NCBI GenBank assembly: GCA_030068075.1
Contig: CM057828.1
Coordinates: 114,255,699 to 114,319,698, forward strand
DNA length: 64,000 nt
Direction: 5' to 3'
Source of the DNA: Paguma larvata
Taxonomy: Eukaryota; Chordata; Mammalia; Carnivora; Viverridae
In this document: piece by piece, positions 12,294-24,761 of the stretch
How the letters are laid out: each line of letters opens with the position of its first letter
Position numbering within the stretch: position 1 is the stretch's first letter
Program-made: the position numbers and the translations under genes
The notes under the pieces: model-generated
What the model was told of the DNA's origin: nothing
Database searches by the model: none
The model's input: only the letters and a program-made list of their open reading frames with translations

Positions 12294-13580
12294 TGGCCAG
12301 CGTTTTTGGCCTAAGAAATAACTATGTTTGAGTGACTAAATTCTTACAAATATTCCTTTTTGCTTCTATAAAATTATATGCAAAACAATTTATACACATT
12401 AATCACCGTTAGCATATTGAGGGTATCTTGTAAAATATTAAAATTATTTTGCTTTGTATATAAAGCAAAGAAAAATTTTAAGGGTAACATGTTAATAATA
12501 TAACCACCACAAAATGATATTCTAATTTGGGATTTATCATTCAAGTAGGTGCTAGGCTAGGTTTTTCCTTTATTTACAAGGAATGCAAATTATACCGTAG
12601 ATAATATTTTTAGGAAAATGTTCAAGATGTCTTAACGAAAGAATTATAGGAACTTACTTCCATATTTAACATAATGGACATTCATTGTTTCAATAGCTCA
12701 AAATACCCTTCCTCTGTAGGAAGAAAGTCCAAGACGGTTGCAAGAAAGGATTCTGCCTCTCACACAGATGCCGGAAGTGAGGGAGAAGCAAATGTTTCTC
12801 ACTGCATTTTTTCACCAACAACATGGACCTGTGACTCAAGCACTGGGGAACCAGATGGTCTTGTGGGGAACTTAGAATCTTGAGGCAGTGACAAAGCTCT
12901 AGGTCAGTTTACAAATATTTTGAGGCGGTTGTGGCATTCAAGAAACTAGTGTTACTGCAGGACATGTGGAGAGGGAGGGTGGTGAGGGGGTGGGGAGGGT
13001 ATCAGAGGTGGCCTCTTAACAGGCAATTCTTGAGGAAGGCTATTCGAGGCTTCCTTTGCTTTAGTCTAAGCCTGGCTCTGCCTTCCTCTCAATTCTCTGA
13101 GCCATCCAGTATTTTTTACTCAATTGCTTTTCTTCTTAAATTGGCTTGTATTGTTTTTAGTCAAGAATGCTGAATAGTACATTTCAATTACAAATGACTT
13201 TCCTCCATTCCCCTTAAATCAGGCAACTGAATACTTTAAAATACAGGATTCAAGAGTAAAACATTTCTTTTAAAATAGTTTCTAATTTAAAGTTCTCACT
13301 GATTCAGTCTGTACTGCAACACTGTTCATTTAACTCTTGTGAAAAATGCGTTCCCATGGTTTGGAGTAGGTCATAGAAGCCTGACTGCGAGCATATGCAT
13401 CTTGATTCCTCAGAACAGTTGAATAAGTTATGAGAGTGACTTCTTATATTCAGACTTTGACATAACATAGAAGTCCACAGTGCCTCCAACACTGTCCCCT
13501 CACTGTTATCAGGAAATTTAAAGTACTTAGTTTGTGCTCAATTTGTTGTAGGACAGTCTTCTTTAAAACCTGAATTGTGA

Positions 13581-15210
13581 GAGGAGGCAACATGGCGGAG
13601 GAGTAGGGGGCTCCAGTATTTCGCTTGCCCTTTAAAGGGGGACGACTGAAACCATTGTCTCTCTCTCAACTCCAAAAATCGGGGGGAAAAGGTGCTAGAG
13701 CTGACAAGAAACTAAGGCGAACACAGACACGGCCCAACTGAACTGTGAGTTTAATCTGGGTCGGATAAAACGAACTCGAACTCGGGAAGTTGAGCTGAGG
13801 GGAGGGTGAGCGTCTTCGGAGATGGCTGGGAAAGTGCCGACCGAACAACATCTGAACGAGAGGGCCAGAGCGGGTGAGACCACTACCATCCAGGCCCTAA
13901 ATGCAGGGCTTTTGAAGAGAAGTTCAGTGGCAAACAGCAGCAATCCCCGCGCGCTGCTGGGACCGCACCAACCCCGTCCTGAGCCACTGGGACGCGCGCG
14001 GGAGGGACTGGCAGCGGGGACGCAGGCGGCGCCGCCTGCGGAGCACCTCTAACCCCGCCACAATTATAACGAAATCGGGGGTGGCAGACGGCCGCACCAC
14101 CGCGCCACCCTCGCCCAGCGCCTCCGGGGCGCGCGCGCTGCCGGGACAGGCAGGGGGGACTCAGGCGGCGGCTCCTGCGGAGCACCTCTAACCCCCGCAC
14201 AGTTACAGCCAAATCGGGGGGTAGCAGACGGCCGCGCCACCGCGCCACCCTCGCCCAGCGCCTCCGGGCACGCACCCTGCCGGGATAGGCAGCAGGCACC
14301 CAGGCAGCCCCAGGCGCAGCTCCAGTAAACCACACTAGGCTGGCGTGGGCGGTGGAGAGAGAACAGAAATAAAGGGGCGAATAAAGCCTCCAGGACTGGT
14401 GGCGCAGGTATGGAGAGACGCCATTGTTGTCTCACAAGCCAGGAAGTCACCCCAGAAGCCATCCCTGCAGCAGTGGAGGCCGGACCCGCCTACACTAAAC
14501 CACGCCCCTCCCAAACTATCAGCAGGAGCGACTGATCCAAGTGGAGACTGCTGCCTGGAGTAACGCCAGTCATTTCTTCCTTTTAAATTTATCCCTCCCT
14601 TTCTCATTCCTACCGATCCCCATCCCTGAGCTGGTCATCCAGGGTACTGACTGGCTTAATCATTTTTTTCGTTCTTTTTGTTTTTTGTTTTTTTGTTTTT
14701 TGTTTGTTTGTTTGTGTTGTTTGGGTTTTTTTTGTTTTGTTTTTTGTTTTTTGTTTTGTTTTTTAACCCACTCTTTGAGGACATGTCCTACAACCTCTTC
14801 TTTACTTCCCTAGCCCTTTTTCTGGAATAACCAGGCCGTATAAGTTCATCTAGACGACATCGATCTTTATTCCTTTTCCCTCGCACATGTCCTTATTCTG
14901 ATTTCTATCAGTCTGGATTAAACCCTTTAGTCGCTCTACCTGGGCAAAGTCCATTTCCTTCTTCTCCCTGCACCAGTCATTATTCTGTCTATATATGCTC
15001 TGCCACCAGCACACTACATACCCTGTCCTTAACGTGTAGCTGTTACTTTAGAACATTGCCCTCAGAGAGTCACTTGTTATTTTTTTTCTGTTGTGAACTG
15101 CTTGTCTGGACCATTTGTCGGTACGTTTGAGTATTTCTGTGTTCTGTGTGTCTGTCAGTTTTCCTTTCCAGGGCAACTTCAAGAAACAACCCATAACACA
15201 TCCAGCCAAA
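13581..15210 (+). promoter_or_regulatory. L1 5' UTR / internal promoter with CpG-rich tandem repeats
   Basis: About 1.6 kb precede ORF1. The part from roughly 13790 to 14330 is very rich in CpG, in sharp contrast with the AT-rich host intron. It includes a tandem duplication with a period near 139-140 bp: GAGCACCTCTAACC recurs at 14041 and 14180, and CTCGCCCAGCGCCTCCGG at 14110 and 14250. Mammalian L1 5' UTRs carry an internal sense promoter, and in primates and rodents an antisense activity too. Any antisense output here would run in the MYO3A sense direction; that is inference. A T/G-rich low-complexity tract follows at about 14666-14766. Confidence 0.8.
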
Positions 15211-16104
15211 ATGACGAGACGGAAGAATTCTCCTCAAAAGAGTCTACAAGAAGCAGTGACAGCTCAAGAATTAATGAAAAGAGATATAAGCAACATAACA
15301 GAACTTGAATATAGAATGTTAATCATAAAACTAATTGCTGGCCTTGAAAAAAGCTTAGATGAATGCAAGGGGTCCCACGAGGCAAAGTTCAAAGACCTCA
15401 AAAACGGTCAGGAAGAATTAAAGAAGACATTGGAAGAAATACAGGGGAAACTGGAAGCAGCCACAGCACGGATTGAAGAGGTAGAGGAAAGAGTTAGTGC
15501 ATTAGAAGACAAAATCATTGAAAAAGAGGAAGCAGATAAAAAGAGGGAGAAGCTGATCCAGGAACAGGAAAGGAGAATTCGAGAGCTGAGCGATGCAGTC
15601 AAAAGAAACAATATCCGTATCATAGGAGTTCCAGAGGAAGAAGAGAGAGAGAAAGGAGTCGAAGGGGTTCTGGAACAAATCATTGCTGAGAACTTCCTCA
15701 ACATGAGAAAGGAAACGGGCATGGAAATCCAAGAGGCACAGAGAACTCCCCTCAGACGTAACTTGAATAGACCTTCTGCACGGCACATCATAGTGAAGCT
15801 GGCAAAATACAAAGATAGGGAGAGAATCCTGAAAGCAGCTAGGGACAAAAGAACCCTAACATACAAAGGGAGACCTATAAGGGTAGTAGCAGACTTATCT
15901 ACGGAAACTTGGCAAGCCAGAAAGGAATGGCAGGACATCTTCAATGTGATGAGCAAGAAGGACATGCAACCAAGAATTCTGTATCCGGCTAGCCTGTCAT
16001 TCAGAATAGAAGGAGAGATCAAGGTTTTTCCCAACAAACAAAAACTGAAAGAATTTATCACAAATAAGCCAGCACTGCAAGAGATCCTGAGGGGCATTCT
16101 ATGA
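15211..16104 (+). CDS. L1 ORF1p (RNA-binding chaperone of LINE-1)
   Basis: This is a complete 297-codon frame. I chose the ATG at 15211 ([13 protein letters not shown]) rather than the in-frame upstream ATG at 15115, because the usual L1 ORF1p start is MxRRKN... and the upstream 32 residues look like 5' UTR translation. Residues about 30-155 are heptad-rich and highly charged ([25 protein letters not shown]), the trimeric coiled coil. An RRM-like domain follows from [12 protein letters not shown], then the C-terminal domain ([22 protein letters not shown], ending LQEILRGIL). The protein coats L1 RNA. There is no stop or frameshift. Its stop overlaps the ORF2 start as ATGA. Confidence 0.95.
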   Translation: MTRRKNSPQKSLQEAVTAQELMKRDISNITELEYRMLIIKLIAGLEKSLDECKGSHEAKFKDLKNGQEELKKTLEEIQGKLEAATARIEEVEERVSALEDKIIEKEEADKKREKLIQEQERRIRELSDAVKRNNIRIIGVPEEEEREKGVEGVLEQIIAENFLNMRKETGMEIQEAQRTPLRRNLNRPSARHIIVKLAKYKDRERILKAARDKRTLTYKGRPIRVVADLSTETWQARKEWQDIFNVMSKKDMQPRILYPASLSFRIEGEIKVFPNKQKLKEFITNKPALQEILRGIL

Positions 16105-19100
16105 AAACAAGGAGGCAAAGAATACAAACTACCAGACACAGCCTTACAAACATGAAACTTACAGATAATACAGTGACTGTAAGCCCATATTTTTCAATAT
16201 TAACACTGAATGTAAATGGACTAAATGCGCCAATCAAAAGACACAGGATAACAGAATGGATTAAAAAACAAGACCCATCTATTTGCTGTCTTCAAGAAAC
16301 TCATCTTAAACCTGAAGACACCTTCAGATTGAAAGTGAGGGGATGGAGAACTATCTACCATGCTACTGGAAGTCAGAAGAAAGCCGGAGTAGCCACACTT
16401 ATATCAGACAAATTAGACTTTAAAATGAACGATGTAATAAGAGATGAGGAAGGACATTATATAATAGTCTCAGGGACCATCCAGCAGGAAGAGCTCACAA
16501 TTGTAAATATCTACGCACCGAATTCAGGGGCACCCAAATTTGTAAAACAACTAATTACAAACATTAGCAACCTCATCGATAAAAATGTCCTAATAGTAAG
16601 GGATCTCAACACTCCACTCTCAGCATTGGATAGATCAACAAAACAGAAAATCTCCGCAGAAACAATAGCCCTGAATGACACATTAGGACAGATGGGCCTC
16701 ACAGACATCTTTAGGGTCCTTCATCCAGAAGCAAAGGAATTTACGTTCTTCTCATCTGCACACGGTACATTTTCCAAGATAGACCACATTCTGGGGCACA
16801 GGGAAGCTCTGAATAAATATAAAAGAATTGAGATCATACCGTGTACAGTGTCAGACCACAATGCTTTGAAACTTGAAATCAACCACAGGAGAAAGCCTGG
16901 AAAATATCCAAGAACATGGCGGCTAAGAAATAACCTACTAAAAGATGACTGGGTCAACCAAGCCATCAGAGAAGAAATTAAAAAATACATGGAAACAAAT
17001 GAAAATGAAAATACAACAATCCAAACGCTCTGGGATGCAGCAAAGGCAGTCCTGAGAGGGAAATATATTGCAATCCAGGCCCATCTCAAGAAACAAGAAA
17101 AATCAATAACACAAATTCTAACAGCACGCCTAAAGGAACTAGAAGCAGATCAACTAAAACAACCCAAGCCCAGCAGAAAGAGAGAAATAACAAAGATCAG
17201 AGCTCAAATTAACCATATGGAGACAGAAAAGGTAGTGGAACAGATCAATGAAACCAAAAGCTGGTTCTTTGAAAAAATAAACAAAATAGACAAACCTCTA
17301 GCCAGGCTTCTCAAAAAGAAAAGAGAGAGAACTCAAATAAATAAAATCGTGAATGAAAAGGGAGAAATTACAACCAATCCCTCAGAGATACAAGCAATCA
17401 TCAGAGAATACTATGAAAAATTATATGCCACCAAACTTGGCAATCTGGAAGAAATGGACAGCTTCCTAAATAGCCACATGCTACCAAAACTCAAACGGGA
17501 AGAAATAGAAAATTTGAACAGACCCATAACTAGTGAAGAAATAGAATCCGTTATTAAAAACCTCCCAGCAAATAAAAGCCCTGGACCAGATGGCTTTCCT
17601 GCGGAATTTTACCAGACATTTAAAACAGAGTTAATTCCTATCCTCCTCAAGCTGTTCCAAAAAATTGAAACGGAAGGAAAACTCCCGGACTCATTCTATG
17701 AAGCCAGCATCACTTTGATTCCCAAACCAGATAGAGACCCAGCAAAGAAAGAAAATTACAGGCCAATATCCCTGATGAATATGGATGCAAAAATTCTCAA
17801 CAAGATACTAGCAAATCGAATCCAACAGCATATAAAGAGAATTATCCACCATGATCAAGTAGGATTCATCCCTGGGTTGCAGGGCTGGTTCAATATTCGC
17901 AAATCAATCAACGTGATACATCACATCAACAAAAGAAAAGATAAGAACCATATGATCCTGTCAATAGATGCAGAAAAAGCATTTGACAAAATACAGCATC
18001 CTTTCTTAATAAAAACTCTCGAGAAAGTCGGGATAGAAGGAACATACTTAAACATCATAAAAGCCATATATGAAAAACCCACAGCTAATATCATCCTCAA
18101 TGGGGAAAAATTGAAAGCCTTCCCCCTGAGATCAGGAACACGACAGGGGTGTCCACTCTCGCCACTGCTATTTAACATAGTGCTGGAAGTCTTAGCATCA
18201 GCAATCAGACAACAAAACAAAATAAAAGGCATCAAGATTGGCAAGGAGGAAGTCAAACTTTCACTTTTTGCAGATGACATGATACTTTACATGGAAAACC
18301 CGACAGAATCCACCAAAAGCCTACTAGAACTGATTCATGATTTCAGCAAAGTTGCAGGATACAAAATCAATGTACAGAAATCGGTGGCATTTCTATACAC
18401 CAACAATGAAGCAGCAGAAAGAGAAATAAAGAAGCTAATCCCTTTCACAATTGCACCAAAAACCATAAAATACTTAGGAATAAACCTAACCAAAGATGTG
18501 AAAGACCTCTACACTGAAAACTATAAAAAACTTATGAAGGAAATTGAGGAAGACACAAGGAAATGGAAAAACATCCCATGCTCATGGATTGGAAGAATAA
18601 ATATCGTCAAAATGGCAATACTACCCAAAGCAATCTACACATTCAATGCAATCCCAATCAAAATTGCACCAGCATTCTTCTCAAAGCTAGAGCAAACAAT
18701 CCTAAAATTTGTATGGAACCACAAAAGACCTCGAATAGCCAAAATAATACTGAAGAATAAAACCAAGGCGGAGGCATCACAATCCCAGACTTTAACCTCT
18801 ACTACAAAGCGGTGGTCATCAAGACTGTATGGTATTGGCACAAAAACAGACACATAGACCAATGGAATAGAATAGAAAACTCAGAAATGGACCCGCAAGT
18901 ATATGGCCAACTAATCTTTGACAAAGCGGGAAAATGTATCCAATGGAAAAAAGACAGCCTTTTTAACAAATGGTGCTGGGAGAATTGGACAGCAACATGC
19001 AAAAGAATGAAACTAGACCACTTTCTTACACCACTCACAAAAATAAATTCTAAATGGATAAAAGATCTGAATGTGAGACAGGAAACCGTCAAAATCCTAG

Positions 19101-20074
19101 AGGAGAAAACAGGAAAAAGCCTCTTTGACCTAAGATGCACAAATTTCTTACTCGACACGTCTCCAAAGGCAAGGGAATTAAAAGCAAAGATGAACTATTG
19201 GGACCTCATCAAGATAAAAAGCTTCTGCACGGCAAAAGAAACAACCAACAAAACGAATAGGCAACCAACGGAATGGGAAAAGATCATCGCAAATGACATA
19301 TCGGATAAAGGACTAATATCTAAAATTTATAAAGAACTTACCAAACTCCAAACCCGAAAAACAAACAACCCAGTGAAGAAATGGGCGGAAGATATGAATA
19401 GACACTTCTCCAAAGGGGACATTCAGATGGCCAACAGACACATGAAACGATGCTCAATGTCACTCATCATCAGGGAAATACAAATCAAAACTACACTGAG
19501 ATACCACCTCACACCAGTCAGAGTGGCTAAAATGAACAAATCAGGAAACTATAGATGCTGGCGAGGATGTGGAGAAGTAGGCACCCTCCTACACTGTTGG
19601 TGGGAATGCAAACTGGTGCAGCCACTCTGGAAAACGGTGTGGAGGTTCCTCAAAAAAATGAAAATAGAGCTACCCTATGATCCAGCAATAGCCCTGCTAG
19701 GAATCTACCCAAGAGACACAGGAATGCTGATGCATAGGAGCACGTGTACCCCAATGTTCATAGCAGCACTTTCGACAATAGCCAAATCATGGAAAGAGAC
19801 CAAGTGCCCATCAACTGACGAATGGATAAAGAAGTTATGGTACTTATATACAATGGACTACTACGTGGCAATGAGAAAAAATGAAATCTGGCCATGTGTA
19901 GCAACATGGATGGAACTGGAGGGTATTATGTTAAGTGAAATAAGTCAGTCAGAAAAAGACAGATACCATATGTTTCCACGAATAGGTGGACTTTGTGAGA
20001 CTAAGCAAAAACCAGGGGGAGGGGAAGAGGGGAAAGAAAAAAAAGACACAGAGAGGGAGGGAGATAAAACATAA
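16101..20074 (+). pseudogene. L1 ORF2 (endonuclease / reverse transcriptase), one frameshift
   Basis: The frame opens at 16101 overlapping the ORF1 stop and runs 918 codons to a stop at 18857. The true reading continues in the +1 frame from about 18770 to 20074, so one base is missing near 18766-18770, where the family reads KAGGI and this copy goes out of frame. Before the break are the APE-like endonuclease (LNVNGLN, QETHL, SDHNAL) and reverse transcriptase ([21 protein letters not shown] near residue 723). After it is the Cys-rich C-terminus ([16 protein letters not shown]). The endonuclease GDFNTPL motif reads RDLNTPL (R167, L169), keeping Asp and Asn but changing two conserved neighbours. 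Loss of activity is likely. Confidence 0.93.
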
Positions 20075-20240
20075 GAGACTCTCAAAGACTAAGAAAAAAC
20101 TGAGGGTAAGGGGGATGAGGGAGGGGGGAGAGGGGGTGATGGGCATTAAAAAGGGCACATGTTGGGATGAACACTGGGTGTTATATGTAAACCAATTTGA
20201 AAATAAACTATTATAACAAAAAATAAAAAAAATAAAAAAA
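20075..20240 (+). terminator. L1 3' UTR and polyadenylation region
   Basis: A short G-rich 3' UTR (GAGGGAGGGGGGAGAGGGGG at about 20116) is followed by TGAACACTGGGTGTTATATG, AATAAACTATTATAAC and interrupted A-runs, then the right target-site duplication. The G-rich stretch is the usual polypurine tract of L1 3' UTRs. Confidence 0.85.
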
Positions 20241-20256
20241 AAAACCTGAATTGTGA

Positions 20257-22974
20257 TTTTTTTTTTTTAATTATCCAGCCAAATACATACATCAATCCAA
20301 TACCAAAGATAATATTACATACAAAAAATGTCAGCTTCGAGTTAGCTATGTTGATTTAGTACAGTCAGATTTTGGATCAATTTTACCAATGTTGGGACTG
20401 TACCGAACTGTACCAAATCAAATAATTTTGCATGATCTTGAAGACTACTTTTTCCCAATGTGTTGCCAGTGGCGTACCACAGCCTCTCCTTTTTTCTTCT
20501 TCTTCTTCTTCTTTTTTTTTTTTTTTTGCCTGAGTACGTCTCACACTTTGGAACTAGTATAAACGTGTTGACTGCAGGAAAATATTCCCTCTTCCTATGA
20601 CATGGAACTAAAATCTGTGGTCGAAAGGGTGTTGGGCATTAATGATTCAAATGCCACACCCACCCCCTCCAAACATATACTTGTGAAAGATAAAATATGT
20701 TTAAAAATATTTTTAAGTAGAATTAAAAAGACAAAGATGTTCTCTAAAACAAGGTGAGCATTACAGTGGACCTAAAACGTCAGATACACCCTGGGTAAGA
20801 GGATAGAAACTATAGGCTGAAATGAAGCCCAGGACTAGAAAAAGACAGAAGAGGCCCGAAAGATAAAGGAAACAAAATGCCTCACTCGCAGTGAAGGCCC
20901 TGTCCTAGGCTGGGCAGAGAGAAGGCAACTGAATGCGGGGAGGGGGTGTCTCTTACCTGGAAGACAACATTGAAAAAGTTCTGCATCTTCTTCCTTTTAT
21001 GGAGCCAAGTGCCTGAGATGCCATGGAGTCTACTACTTCCTACCGGCTCTGTGACCAAATCTGCAATAGCCTCAAAGTCCTATGGGGCAGATTATAGCGA
21101 AGCAAAACCTCCAAAATGGGAGAAAAGAAAGCAGAAGGAAAGAAAAAGCAGAGCAAAATCTCTCCCATTCGAGATGATAGAGCAAACCAAAATTCTAAAC
21201 CACAGAAGAAAACCAAATATTAAGGAAACAAATGACCTCGATAATTAGGACAATTCACCCTTATTGAGATGCAAATCAAAAAAAGACTGTTACACAGTCT
21301 AGACTGTTACAGAGAAAAGGGATTGCATTCACAAAAAATAAATTAGTTAGATATGAACAGCCAGATATAAAAACTCAGATGTGAATAAGGAATGTTTATA
21401 AAAAGTGAGAAATTCTAGAAATGAAAAATAAAACTGTTGACAGAAATATCAGCATGAAAAATAGGTATATAGGATAACTCTAGACTAGTTCTAGTTTAAG
21501 AATTAGTGAATTGAAAAACAATTTTGAAGAAATTATCCAAAATATAGGAGAGGTTAATAAATGAATGACAAACACAATATAGAAAATATAGGACACATAA
21601 GGCATATTAGGACATTGCAATATTTATCTCTTAGAAGTAGAATATAAAAAGAATTGAGAGGATCAACATTTAAAGGAATAATGACTGAAAATTTTCTATA
21701 TCTGAGTAAGACAGGAGTTTTCATATTGAAAGCATATTCTGAATTCTTTTTTTTTTTAATGTTTTTTTTTTGTTTGTTTGTTTGTTTTGAGACAGAGAGA
21801 GACAGAGCATGAGTGGGGGAGAGCAGAGAGAGGGAGACACAGAATCCGAAGCAGGCTCCAGGCTCTGAGCTGTCAGCACAGAGCCTGATGCGGGGCTCAA
21901 ACTCACAGACCGCGAGATCATGACCTGAGCTGAAGTCGGACGCTCAACCGACTGAGCCACCCAGGCGCCCCTATTCTGAACTCTTAACAGGATAAACAAG
22001 AATCAGTTTTGTGCCTCAGAAACAGAAGCATTGAGACTAATGCAGTGCCCAATATATAGTTGTTTTCAATAATTTTTTCTTTATTTTGATCTCTGGAACT
22101 TAGAGCAACAAATCTAAATATCGTGTAGTTCAACCATTCCTATGATGCTTGGATGTTGGGAGACAATCATCGATGGGTCTCTCACATTTCTGTATGTCTT
22201 ATATTAGCTTTTTTTCCAGACTATATTTCCAGGGATGCTTGTATAGTAAACAGTCTTGGAAGTTAGAGATAATGTCTCTCTCTGGGACAGAAGGAGGTTT
22301 TGTTTGCTGAACAGGATAGTAAAGATAATGTCTGGGCAGGTTTGCTAGCCCTCTTCAAGGAATGGAGTTTCCCAACCTCAGGATTCCCAAATTGTGAAGC
22401 AAACCCACTGTATATACCCATCCATTAGCCCGAGGACTTGTGGGGCAAGGACAACCAACATGAATATAAAACTCATGTTGCTGGCTCAACGAGAGTAGTA
22501 AAGTCCTTTGTCTCTGATCCAAGAGACTCATATCTCCTGCCAATATGCATGAAACTGGCAGCTTAACTTATTAGCTTGAAAATAAGGTAAAATCTCAAAT
22601 TCTCTATAGTTGTTGACACAGTTCTTGAGCACCCTACACAATGCTGGTACACTTCAATTTCTGTTCATTTTGTTTGTTTCTTGTTTGTCTGCTTGCTCTG
22701 TGAAGAATGGGGTTGTGGTCAGCTATGGAACTGGATTCAACAAAAAAGTGATGGGTATGTATGAGCCCATGGCCACCTCCTTACCATAAAGTACATGCTT
22801 GCATCCTTCTTTTCTGCAGTTCATTCCACTCACAATGTAATGTTTCTTCCTTACAGATATATGAGTTCTCTCTCTCCAGAAAGGCTGTAAACCCATACAG
22901 TCAAGGACTATTACTTCCAGAGAGGTCTACCATCATTATGCCATTTACTCATGTGAATAAAGCCTGGGCTTCAT
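20257..22974. other. Intronic sequence without gene evidence
   Basis: A (TTC)n/T-rich tract lies at about 20490-20527. A possible splice-like stretch near 20957 (TTACCTGGAAGACAACATTG, minus strand) does not fit MYO3A. Otherwise nothing beyond the SINE at 21747. Confidence 0.5.
21747..21971 (-). mobile_element. Felid SINE
   Basis: A well-conserved copy ending GAGCCACCCAGGCGCCCC, with a TTTG-rich reversed tail. TATTCTGAATTC and TATTCTGAACTC flank it. Confidence 0.95.
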
Positions 22975-23172
22975 GATCAGGATTTGAATTACTGCTAAGT
23001 TATTTGTTACCTGTGCAGCCTTGTAAATGTTAATTAGCCCCTGCTAACTTATTTCTTCTCAGCTGTGAAAATGGGGTATGGGGTGTCTAGAACATTTCAC
23101 TCAGGGCTGTTGTAAATTACAAGAGATAATATAAAGTCCTAATATAATGTCTGGCACACAGTAGGCAAAACA
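22975..23172 (+). mobile_element. MIR
   Basis: GATTTGAATTACTGCTAAGT, GAAAATGGGGTATGG, GGGCTGTTGTAAATTACAAG and TGTCTGGCACACAGTAGGC follow the MIR consensus in sense orientation. Confidence 0.8.
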
Positions 23173-24104
23173 AATAGGAATGAACGATGTAACCCCCAAC
23201 AGGAATTCAAATAGAATCCCCTTTTAAGTCATGTACTATTTTCTATTCACTTCTCCCAACTTATCCCTAAATAGTGATATGCTCCTGAAATGAAACTAGT
23301 GGAATTCTCAAGAATAAATTGAAATTACACAAGGCTACTCTTTTGTAATTTGACTTACACTGTCTCTAGGAATTTATCTTAAGGAAACAATAAGGGATTC
23401 ATGTACGACTCTGTTCGTTACAGTGTTACTTATTAGAATTAAAAACAATTAGTAACAACCTAGATGTCTAATAATAGGGCACTGTTTAAATCAATTATTG
23501 AATAGTCACGCAAGGTAAAGTTATGCAGCAATTAAAACATTTGTCATAGAATGATATGGACTTAATGACATGGATATTCACTATTCAGTGAAAACAAGCA
23601 CGTTCCAATATGTTTATCAGTGGAAGAGGATAAAGAGCCCAGAAATAAACCCACTCTTATACAGTCAACTAATCTAGGTCAAAGGAGGCAAGACTATACA
23701 ATGGGGAAAAGACAGTTTCTTCAATGGTGCTAGGAAAAGCTGGGCAGCTACATGTAAAAGAATGAAACTGGACCACTCCCTCACACCATACACAAAAATA
23801 AACTCAAGATGAATTAAAGATCTATGTGTGAGACCTGAAACCATAAAACTAAAAGATAACATAGGCAGTAGACTCTTGGACATTGGCCTTAGCAACATAT
23901 GTATGGATACGTTTCCTCAGGCAAGTAAAACAAAGTAGAAATAAACTATCAGGACTACTTAAAAATAAAAAGCTTTTGCACAGCAAAGGACACTGTTGAC
24001 AAAAGAAAAAGGCAGCTTACTGAATGGGAGAAATTATATGCAAATGATCTATCCAATAAGGGGCTAATATCTAAAATATATAAAGAACTTCTACAACCCA
24101 ACAG

Positions 24105-24148
24105 CAGATTATTTGTTGATTATTTTTTGATTATTAACAAATAATCTG
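24105..24148. repeat. Perfect 13-bp inverted repeat (hairpin)
   Basis: CAGATTATTTGTT at 24105-24117 and AACAAATAATCTG at 24136-24148 are exact reverse complements around an 18-base loop, inside the old L1. The right arm matches normal L1 sequence, so the left arm is probably the copied one. Confidence 0.85.
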
Positions 24149-24761
24149 GTTAAAAATGGGAAGAAGACCTGAATAGACATTTTCCCAAAGACATACAGAG
24201 GGCCAACAGACATATGAAAAGATGCTCAACATCACTTACCATCAGGAAATGCAAATCAAAACCACAATGAGATATCACCTCACACCTGTCAGAATGGCTA
24301 GTATCAAAAAGACAAGAAGTGCTGCATTAAGTGCTGGGGAGGATGTGGAAAAAAGGGAATGCCCGTGCCCTACTGGTGGGAATGTAAGTTGGTACAGCCA
24401 CCATGGAAAACAGTATGGAGGGTCCTCAAAAAATTTAAAATAGCTATACTATACAATGCAGTAATTCCACTACTAGGTATTTACCCAAAGAAAAGGAAAA
24501 CACTGATTTGAAAAGATATATGCACCCCCGTGTTCACTGTGGCATTATTTACAATAGGTAAGATATGGAAGCAACCCAAGTCCCTATTGAAAGATGAATG
24601 GATAAAGAGGATGTAGTGTATTTATATATATAAATATATATACACACACGCTCACACATATACACGTGGAATATTACTAAGCTATAAAAAAGAATGAGAT
24701 CTTGCTATTTGCAACAACATGGATAAGCCTAGAGGGTATGATGTTAAGTAAAACAAATCCA

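Larger units (their letters stand above)
8482..13564. other. Intronic sequence without gene evidence
   Basis: Apart from the SINEs and possible MIRs listed separately, I see only AT-rich unique-looking sequence. Around 11030-11290 (CGCCTCCTGGATAAACCCTC, GTGAGCTCCCAG) it may be an old LINE-2-type remnant. Confidence 0.45.
13581..20240 (+). mobile_element. Full-length LINE-1 (young felid/carnivore L1)
   Basis: This 6.66-kb element starts with GAGGAGGCAACATGGCGGAG, has a GC-rich 5' region, ORF1, ORF2, a short G-rich 3' UTR and an AATAAA-containing A-rich end. It is flanked by a perfect 16-bp target-site duplication, AAAACCTGAATTGTGA, at 13565-13580 and 20241-20256. Full length plus an unmutated duplication imply a recent insertion. 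It lies antisense to MYO3A in the intron downstream of the last recognised exon. ORF1 is open, while ORF2 has one frameshift and a changed endonuclease motif, so this copy is probably not autonomous, although its RNA could still be made. Confidence 0.97.

Noticed and set aside
13822..14462. Several overlapping GC-rich open frames up to 150 codons, which could suggest a CpG-island gene.
   Set aside because: They lie wholly inside the L1 5' UTR; the openness comes from GC-rich tandem repeats.
15408..16139. 243-codon minus-strand frame opposite L1 ORF1.
   Set aside because: A shadow of ORF1 caused by its purine-rich codon use.
20946..21248. Open frame of 100 codons with a splice-like TTACCTGGAAG context on the minus strand near 20957.
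   Set aside because: Neither strand resembles MYO3A or another protein I know, and no flanking acceptor fits.
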